Shown piece by piece: positions 28,406 through 34,567 of a DNA stretch of 34,567 nt. The stretch is from assembly GCA_964424505.1 (NCBI GenBank), contig CAYRIQ010000004.1:1-34567 (forward strand). Direction: 5' to 3'. Position 1 is the stretch's first letter. Each line of letters starts with the position of its first letter. This DNA comes from CAJBLF01 sp964424505. GTDB taxonomy: Bacteria; Patescibacteriota; Gracilibacteria; Absconditabacterales; Absconditicoccaceae. Both the position numbers and the translations under genes were made by a program. The notes below the pieces were generated by a model that ran no database searches, was not told the DNA's origin, and saw only the letters and a list, made by a program, of their open reading frames with translations.

Positions 28406-29548
28406 TTATAATGCAAGATTTGTAGTTATTATTCGCATCAAAATATAATGAAGAACTATTCATATTCATACAATGATTATGTCTCTGCCAATCATTTTGT
28501 TTCTAAAATATCTCGCAATACATACAATGATTCCTCGCACTCCTATAGTAATCAATGAAAACACAAGTCCATAGTGATTTGGTGAAAACATATAAAGTTC
28601 ATTAATATATATGTATATAGCCAACATAATAATTATTCAAATCAACAAAAACTCTACAATATCATATACAGTATAAAGCAATCATCATATATCACTACAT
28701 TTAGATATAAAATCTTTTTGCAAAAACTTCCAAAAAATAGCTGAAGAACCTAAAATCACATAATCTTGATTTTTAAGTGAAATTTTTGCGCCTAAAGATT
28801 TGAGTATTTTTATATTTTCCATCCTTTCTGTTTCTTTTATTACATCGAGAGAAGTCACACATGATTTAGGAAATATAGTGTCGTTTGTCGTTTCTATACG
28901 TAGATAATATTCAGTATTAATTTTTTCCAAAATTTTGAATATCTCTTGGATCGATTCACTAATTTTTTCAAAATTTGTCCCCATACGGAGTTTTTTTAAA
29001 TCTTCCGCCAATGTTTTAAGCTTTTTCATATCTTGTATCTCTATATATTGTTCGGACCTTTTGACCGTTGTTTCAATTTTTTCAAACACATGTACAATAA
29101 TTTTTTTTGCTGACTGTAAATGGACATCTTCATAGACTTTCTTGTTTTCTTCTTCCTCTTTTTGGATTTGATCTTGGATTAGTATCTTTTTACTGAGTGC
29201 TATATTTTTTGATTTAGCTATGATAGTAGCACTTTTTTGGTCAGATATCGGATGAGCATAACTGTTTATTTTGTAAATATCAAATCACAATAATGTAAAA
29301 AAATCACAAGCCTGTTGAATATCTTCATATTTAGTTACGATGTCTATATCTTGAAAATTGAGTTTTATGGTAAAATATACATCTCCGAACCTTGTGTTTT
29401 CTGTAGAAAATTCTTTGAGTGAAAGAATCAAAATATTTGTATGTTCAAGAATTTTTCTTGCTAATAATGGTGCATCTACGCACACCAATATTTCGACCGT
29501 GTACTTTTCCTTTTTCTCTTGTTTTATACCGTTTATACTAAAAGTCAT
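28406..29548 (-). CDS. Unknown protein: folded N-terminus, charged helical middle, three C-terminal membrane helices
   Basis: 380 residues, family not recognised. Residues ~1-88 look like a small alpha/beta domain (TVEILVCVDAPLLARKIL). Residues ~120-235 are highly charged helices (IQKEEEENKKVYED, MKKLKTLAEDLKKLR), probably a coiled coil. The segment KISLKNQDYVILGSSAIFWK follows. Hydrophobic helices lie at ~299-316 (FLLIGIIIMLAIYIYI), ~327-345 and ~355-375. Five UGA glycines (for example TLLGFDIYK and SDIGGLLY). ATG 29548 is chosen; a GTG directly before it is an alternative. Pairing with the next membrane protein suggests a two-protein membrane complex. Confidence 0.8.
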
Positions 29549-29727
29549 CACAAAAATAATAGGTAAAAAGCCATATCCTGCCCTAAGTTTATGCTTTTAT
29601 ATTGAAATTTCAAAAAAAATCAATATATAGACGCATGAAAATAATTAAAAATATATACTTCAGCATTCGTATTATTTTAATAACGCATGTATAAACAAAA
29701 TAGATAAATAACCTTCAACATTTCTTC

Positions 29728-29757
29728 AAAGGACATAACGCTTGGGTCCTTTTTTCT
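29728..29757 (+). terminator. Intrinsic terminator upstream of the 29788 gene
   Basis: AAAGGAC (29728-29734) pairs with GTCCTTT (29746-29752) around an 11-nt loop and runs into a T-tract on the plus strand. No plus-strand gene precedes it, so it may end a short leader RNA or act as an attenuator. Confidence 0.6.
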
Positions 29758-29775
29758 TCTACTGCTTTTAGTTTG

Positions 29776-29787
29776 TATAGTATTATC
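29776..29787 (+). promoter_or_regulatory. Leaderless-type -10 box before the 29788 gene
   Basis: TATAGT (29776-29781) plus ATTATC lead directly into the ATG at 29788, the same spacing as for efp. Confidence 0.45.
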
Positions 29788-30573
29788 ATGAAAAAACTTC
29801 TCCGAACGCTTTTTATTCTTCTCCTACTCGGACTAGGGTTTCTCTACTATGTAAAGTTCATGAACCCAGCGCCCGTAACGCTTGACCTCGCTACCATCTT
29901 CGGTGGCGATATCATTGGTAGTGGTGATACAATAACATTGACTGGCCCAGTCAATTACCAAGTCAAAGAGATAAAATGTACAGATTCGCAGGTATGTACA
30001 AACGAAATCGTGATCTATACTGGATATTTCAAGACCTATACCTCTCCTGATCTAGGGGTAACATTCAGCGTCTTTGAAACAAACGAAATCACTAGTGGAA
30101 GCAGTTATTCTATAATAACAAGAAAAGATAATCAGATATTCCAATCTGAATACGGCGATATCCCTATCATCACGGTTTATAAAAAAGAGCCAGGCGTCTC
30201 TACTGCAGACGAAGTCAAAGCCAAATTTTTTCAAGCGACAGATACTGGATGCACAGTCGGTGATTATAATATTTTTGAATGGGCAGGATTCGATGTTACT
30301 AACAAAAAGTCCAACTATGAATACGTAGGAATGATATTTAGTGGAAAACTGACCGATGAATTGAAAATCAAATATGACTGCTCTTTAGGATCATACGATA
30401 TTTGTAATATACGTTGCACTACTGGTGCAGGAGTACAATCAGATCAAGGAGCAATGGTATTTTACCTCGGAAAAAAAGAAAGTTCTACATATCTGCTAGT
30501 TCAAGGCGGACAGGATTATCTTATTTGATGAAATCTCAAAAATCAGATAGAGACCATAGAGATAATTAAATAA
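29788..30573 (+). CDS. Membrane-anchored secreted protein, family unknown
   Basis: 261 residues. Residues 1-24 (MKKLLRTLFILLLLGLGFLY) are an N-terminal anchor or signal nearly identical, in DNA too, to that of the next gene. The rest is an exported domain with about seven Cys (EIKCTDSQVC, DTGCTVGDYN, YDCSLGSYDICNIRC) and strand-like stretches (YEYVGMIFSGKL). The first 24 glycines are all GGN. Only the last two, after QGGQDYLI, are UGA-UGA, followed by 15 more codons to TAA. This may be an old double stop now read through. It has its own -10 box 6 nt before ATG and starts a run of three similar genes. Confidence 0.8.
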
Positions 30574-30594
30574 TTTTACCTTCTATTTTTTTTC

Positions 30595-31185
30595 ATGAAA
30601 AAACTTCTCCGACCGCTTTTCATTCTTCTCTTACTCGGACTTGGATTTTTGTATATAGTAAAAAATCCTGATTTACCTATTTCTCAAAAAATCTTAACTA
30701 CTCTATGAATTGATACGACAATAGATAGCAAACAGAAAGCTATTGATCCTAATTGTACAAGTTACTTCGATGGTTGTAATACCTGTATGGTATCTGGTGG
30801 AATCATCGGTGGATGTACAAAAATGTATTGTGAAACTCCTGCTGAACCACAATGTCTAGAATACGTGTGGACAGGAATGGACTTGAGCGGATGTATAAGT
30901 TATTTCGATGGATGCAATAATTGTAGTGTAGAAAACGGTAGACCAAGTGCATGTACATTGATGTATTGTGAAACACCAGCTGAGCCAAAGTGTAATGAGT
31001 ATGCGAGTGGAAGTGAGAATAATGGAAGTGTCTGACTAGCAAATCCTGCTTCTACAAATTGTATAGATCAAGGAGGAACGCTTGAAATCGTAGACGCAAC
31101 ATGATGACAAATAGGAATGTGTACCTTGTCAGATTGAATGGTTTGTGAAGAACGAGCATATATGAGAGGAGAATGTGGAAAATAG
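30595..31185 (+). CDS. Anchored secreted protein with two Cys-rich repeats and a DUF333 domain
   Basis: 196 residues. The anchor MKKLLRPLFILLLLGLGFLY copies that of the upstream gene. Two tandem ~42-residue units follow, each with SYFDGCN, a variable stretch, and MYCETPAEP then C-x-EY, giving six Cys per unit (~52-93 and ~96-140). The C-terminal ~50 residues match DUF333 (ANPASTNCIDQGGT, then CTLSDGMVCEERAYMRGEC), known from small secreted bacterial proteins. Five UGA glycines occur here. The exported Cys repeats suggest disulfide-bonded or metal-binding modules facing outside. It lies 21 nt after the previous gene. Function unknown. Confidence 0.85.
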
Positions 31186-31189
31186 TCAT

Positions 31190-31345
31190 TACCCCACCCT
31201 TTATCCCTCCCCATGGTATGGAGAGGGAACAAAAAATCACCCTTCGTTTCCCTCTTTACCAAAGAGGGCCTTCAGTCAAAAATCCCCCCTTGGCGTCTAT
31301 CCCGCAAATCGGGACTAAAGAGGGGTTAGGGGTGATTTAAATGAG
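31190..31345. repeat. Intergenic repeat element with several hairpins
   Basis: About 155 bp with GC-rich, C/G-run composition unlike the surroundings: CCCTCTTT-ACC-AAAGAGGG (31250-31268), CCCGCAAATCGGG, and outer arms AAATCACCC (about 31235) and GGGTGATTT (about 31330). It has the look of a small dispersed repeat or MITE-like element. Confidence 0.5.
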
Positions 31346-31386
31346 GACAAATATGGAAAACTTTTTTACTTTTTATTACAACTTTC

Positions 31387-32262
31387 ATGAAAAAAATTAT
31401 TNNNNNNNNNNTTCTTCTTTGAGCTGGTTTCCGATATTTACTTATCAATACTCAGATTTTTGATAACTTTTTGTGACAAAGTACGTCAGAAGAAATCACA
31501 GAAACAACCGTACAGACTACATGATTGGTTTTTGTAAATGACGCATGGTTTACTAAAAAACCTGTCGGTGGATTGGAAGGATTGAAAGAAGAACCAGATG
31601 GATTAGCAGAACTTGAAAAATGTAAAATCGATCCTGCGAGTTTTGGATGATGAATGGAAAAATGTAATGAAATCCAAGCAAGATTGGATGCATACGTATT
31701 GGCAGACTATTCGTTTGAATATTCAGGATTTTATGTCTATGTTTTGGATACGAGCATGATATCATGACATAAACAGATGATAACTAGTGGAATATTAGAA
31801 CTTACTCAAATATGAACATATCCTATAAATTTGATAAAAAATATTTTGACATGCACCACATGGATGAACCGAGGAGTTTCAAATGGTGTTGTCGATATGC
31901 CGGACCAACAATTTCCTAATGCTGATATAACAAGAACGTTCATCAGTTTTGAATGACAAGATGGTTTGAGTCCAGTCATCCAGATTATTTTCAAAAAATG
32001 AAATTATTTGGTAAGGATAATGAATATGAATCGAGCGTATCCATTTGGTGGTCCTGAAACTACATTATCACCATGACTTACTGTGTTTATGAAAAAATTT
32101 TATGATATAGAAATGGCATTAGTTGAAAAAGATCCAAATCACGAACTTAAACCTGACCAACTCATTGAAGCATATTCTACTACTGTCGTTACTAATCCAG
32201 AATATGCAACACTTATGAATCAAACATTAGCAAACGCCCTCAATCGATTTGCTATTAAATAA
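31387..32262 (+). CDS. Exported protein of unknown function (sequence gap in the signal peptide)
   Basis: 291 codons if the 10 Ns are counted as given; the frame stays open through them. Begins MKKII, then the gap, then LLGAGFRYLL, so the gap lies in the signal or anchor. The mature part is soluble-looking: GLVFVNDAWFTKKPVGG, a pair of Cys in ELEKCKIDPASFGGGMEKC, FEYSGFYVYVLD, and MNMNRAYPFGG. About nine UGA glycines. The third gene of the anchored-protein run. The gap may reflect a repeated signal sequence that confused assembly, so the true N-terminus is uncertain. Confidence 0.75.
31402..31411. other. Assembly gap (10 N)
   Basis: Ten Ns inside the signal-peptide coding region of the 31387 gene. 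Real length unknown. Confidence 0.98.
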
Positions 32263-32307
32263 TAGAGGAAAATAAATCCACTACGAGTCTCCCGCCTATG
32301 TGTACCT

Positions 32308-32373
32308 CATTCCCGACCCGATCGGGAATCCAGTTTGCTAAGTTATGGATTCCCGCTTTCGCGGGAATGACGT
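32308..32373. repeat. ATTCCCG palindrome pair (dispersed repeat, copy 1)
   Basis: ATTCCCGA/TCGGGAAT (32309-32316 with 32322-32329), then ATTCCCGC-TTTC-GCGGGAAT (32349-32368), ending in GACG. The unit returns at 33963-34035. This type of short repeat (CATTCCCGC...GCGGGAATGACG) is widespread in environmental bacterial genomes. Confidence 0.8.
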
Positions 32374-32438
32374 CGACACAAAACAGCAGGCGAAGAGTTT
32401 GTCCCCAACCAAATAGCTTTATTACTTTGTAATCCCAC

Positions 32439-33872
32439 ATGCAACAAATTATCTGAAATTCTTTCCTCGATCACTACTTCGACGAAACGACGATGTCACT
32501 TCATATCAAGGAAGGGCGTCCGATTCTGAGAAAAAAAGGTACGCCAGGAAATCGAAAACCAGAAATCGATACGAAGTTTTTTACCAAAGATGAGATGAAA
32601 AACTTTATCGACGATATTTATGCTGAAATAGAAAGCAGAGATGATGGATTTATGGAAATCGATAGAAAGCTTTCCAAAGTCTTACAACTCGGGCCATATA
32701 GAATAGTTATCGTCTATCCACCACTGTCTGATGGCTTGGAAATGACGATCGTCAAACCAATCAAAATGCTGACAATGGATGATTATAAACTCGATAAAGA
32801 TGTGTTTGAATTATTGAGAAATGAGGCTAAAGGTATTTTGATTTCCTGATCACCAGGAAGCGGAAAAACTACGTTTGCTCAAGCGCTGATCGATGTCTAT
32901 CATCAAGACAATCACATCATCAAGACGATTGAATCACCACGTGATCTCTTGGTTTCCGACGACATCGTGCAATATAGTTTCACCTATGGAACGCATGACG
33001 AAGTCAGGGATATCTTACTTCTTTCAAGACCAGATTATACTATTTATGATGAGGTAAGAAATACATCTGACTTTGAATTATATAAAGATTTGAGATTGAC
33101 GGGAATTGGATTGGTGTGAGTAATTCATGCTTCGAGAGCCGTAGATAGTATCCAGAGATTTCTCTGAACGATTGAAATGGGAATCATCCCACAAGTCATC
33201 GATACGGTAATTTATATAGATAAATGAGCGATACAGCAAATCTATAGATTGGAACTTACGGTCAAAGTTCCTGAGGGAATGGAGTCAGAAGATTTGGCGA
33301 GACCGGTAATAGTAGTGACAAGTTTTCTTACTAAACAGGTAGAATATGAAATCTATACCTTCGGAGAACAGATAGTCGTCATGCCACTATTAGGGACGGG
33401 TGACAAGGGACAAGTAACGAGTAAATGAAAATCTGCAATCTCTGAATATGCAAAATGAACGATTAGCAAAAAATTACAACAACTCTTACCCTGCGATTTC
33501 TTGCTGAAAATCAAGTGATCTTCCAATCTCGATATTTATATTCCCGAGGAATCCAAGGGACGCGTGATAGGAAAAGCTGGTGCGAATATCAGTCAGTTGG
33601 AAAAAGATATGTGATTGAAAATAAATTTGAGGAGTTTTGATGAGCTTCCACTCTTGGAGGTAAATACTCAGATGGATACTTCCAAAAAAAATAATACCAC
33701 TGAAATCCTCTTTCCGATCGAATTCGCTGGACAAAATATTTGCTTCCTCATCGGAGATGAAATCGTTTACTTCATCGCAGATGCTCGTGGCTTAGTCCAT
33801 ATCAAAGCTAAAGACATCGTCAAAATGATAAGCAAGAGATGATTTGTTATAGTAGATTTAAGTAAATTATAA
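32439..33872 (+). CDS. PINA-like ATPase with KH domain, PIN domain absent
   Basis: 477 residues. ATPase core: GPYRIVIVYPPLSDGLEMTI, P-loop SGSPGSGKTTFAQAL (~144-158), TIESPRDLLV, then LLLSRPDYTIYDEVRNTSDF (Walker B side) and GVIHASRAVDSIQRFLG. A KH domain follows at ~365-400 (YIPEESKGRVIGKAGANISQ), with the GKAG loop that binds single-stranded nucleic acid. This order matches archaeal PINA/VapC-type ATPases, which carry an N-terminal PIN nuclease; here the N-terminus is only ~75 residues (GRPILRKKGTPGNRKPE) and has no PIN motif. The first P-loop Gly is UGA. A role as a nucleic-acid motor is likely by family. Confidence 0.88.
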
Positions 33873-33962
33873 AAATATCCCGCCCAGGTAAACATCGTTT
33901 CCTTTTACTACACCACATCATTCCGTTCCTTTCCCACGTCATTCCCGCGTTTCACTTCATCA

Positions 33963-34035
33963 CGTCATTCCCGACCTGATCGGGAATCCATCTTGCTATA
34001 TAGCCAATTGGATTCCCGCTTTCGCGGGAATGACG
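33963..34035. repeat. ATTCCCG palindrome pair (dispersed repeat, copy 2)
   Basis: The same arrangement as 32308-32373 (TCATTCCCGACCTGATCGGG, a spacer, then GGATTCCCGCTTTCGCGGGA), starting and ending in GTCATTCCC/GGGAATGAC. Partial AGGGAATGACG repeats follow to about 34060. Confidence 0.8.
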
Positions 34036-34154
34036 TACAAACAAGAGAGGGAATGACGTCGACACAGAGAGAAGGGAATGGTATAGACACAACATTGCGG
34101 GGGGATGGTTGTCCTCCAGCTAAAAAGCTTTTAAATCTTTTAGTATAAAAAAAC

Positions 34155-34567
34155 ATGAATAATTTCCATTTTTCAAAAATTATTGCTGGTGTGGGTCCTA
34201 CTCTTGCTAAAGAAACCGTGCTTTCCAAAGTCATTAATATGGTCGATGTATTTAGGATTTCATTGTCTTGAGGTTTTGATGACAATAACAAAAAATACAT
34301 AGATACTATCATGAAGTTAGACAATAGTAAATCTATACTTTTGGAAACAAGAGGATCAGATATTAGAGTAAAAAATGTTTTGGACATCAAAGTAAAAGCA
34401 AAACAAACTATAGAAATAGATTATTCTGAATATGCACAAGAACATGACAAAAAAATATTTGTCGATGCCCCATTTCTTGGTGACCTCAAAACTGGACAAA
34501 CACTAAAATTTCAGCAAAGTGGTGTAGTTGTAAAAATTAAATCTAGCAAAGAAAATGCAATCATGTG
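34155..34567 (+). CDS. pyk: Divergent pyruvate kinase, N-terminal part (gene runs off the window)
   Basis: 137 codons are visible, with no stop before the window edge. The order of motifs is that of pyruvate kinase domain A and early B: SKIIAGVGPTLA (usual KIIaTlGPas), MVDVFRISLSGGFDD (usual D-x-x-R-x-N-x-SHG), SILLETRGSDIRVKN (usual ill-D-t-K-GPeIR), then B-domain strands (KIFVDAPFLGDLKTG). Several active-site residues differ: Asn of RxNxSHG is Ser and His is Gly, and the Lys of DTKGPeIR is Arg. It may be a true but divergent kinase or a paralogue with altered activity. UGA occurs in SLSGGF. Confidence 0.72.

Noticed and set aside
32255..32440. Minus-strand frame reading VIPAKAGIHNL
   Set aside because: The familiar artificial translation of the ATTCCCG intergenic repeat.
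33965..34390. Minus-strand frame with SFPRKRESNW
   Set aside because: Also produced by the dispersed repeat, and overlaps the pyruvate kinase gene in antisense.
1..34567. CRISPR array, tRNA, rRNA, transposase or prophage genes
   Set aside because: No regularly spaced direct repeats, no tRNA-like T-loop sequence and no such protein motifs were seen by eye; a tRNAscan run was not possible.

Overview
The window is AT-rich and uses UGA as a sense codon for glycine. In-frame TGA codons fall exactly on invariant glycines: four of the five in the RGGGLFGSAE motif of class III ribonucleotide reductase (three of them consecutive at 25418-25426), the second glycine of GGQ in an ArfB-type hydrolase, and the first P-loop glycine of the ATPase at 32439. 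This is genetic code 25, known from Absconditabacteria (SR1) and Gracilibacteria (BD1-5), so the organism is most likely one of these CPR/Patescibacteria lineages. With the standard code almost every gene would appear broken. All coordinates here treat only TAA and TAG as stops. No tRNA, rRNA, CRISPR array or transposase gene was seen. Two 10-N assembly gaps are present (3863-3872 and 31402-31411).

Layout. 1-4277: a truncated secreted Ig-like protein, a polyprenyl diphosphate synthase, an unknown Lys/Glu-rich protein, an RNHCP zinc protein, a tandemly repeated structured RNA (6S-like, cut by a gap) and an RRM RNA-binding protein. 4487-8063: an unknown acidic protein facing a minus-strand cluster (exported membrane-anchored protein, CYTH protein, CorA). 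8202-18265: a plus-strand run for translation and export (small basic protein, ArfB, ArgS, TyrS, SecD, a 1202-residue membrane protein that may be a GT-C enzyme, and EF-P). 18703-22405: lytic transglycosylase, then VUT/YhhQ transporter, GNAT protein, P-loop kinase-like protein and PduL phosphotransacylase. 22425-26967: the anaerobic dNTP synthesis block on the minus strand (nrdD, a separate 77-residue glycyl-radical piece, an unknown gene, nrdG), headed by two NrdR-box-like palindromes over its promoter. 27073-29548: two unknown membrane proteins. 29788-32262: three small anchored secreted proteins, two with nearly identical anchors and one with tandem Cys repeats plus DUF333. 32439-34567: a PINA-like ATPase with a KH domain but no PIN domain, then the start of a divergent pyruvate kinase.

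Genes working together. ArgS, TyrS, EF-P and ArfB serve translation. SecD, the transglycosylase and the anchored proteins serve export and envelope. NrdD, the glycyl-radical piece and NrdG form an oxygen-sensitive dNTP pathway, which together with PduL and pyruvate kinase fits a fermentative, anaerobic, probably host-dependent cell. Promoters mostly have TTGNNN-16-TATANT spacing. Several genes (secD, efp, nrdG, the 29788 gene) have a -10 box only 4-6 nt before the start codon, which suggests leaderless mRNAs.
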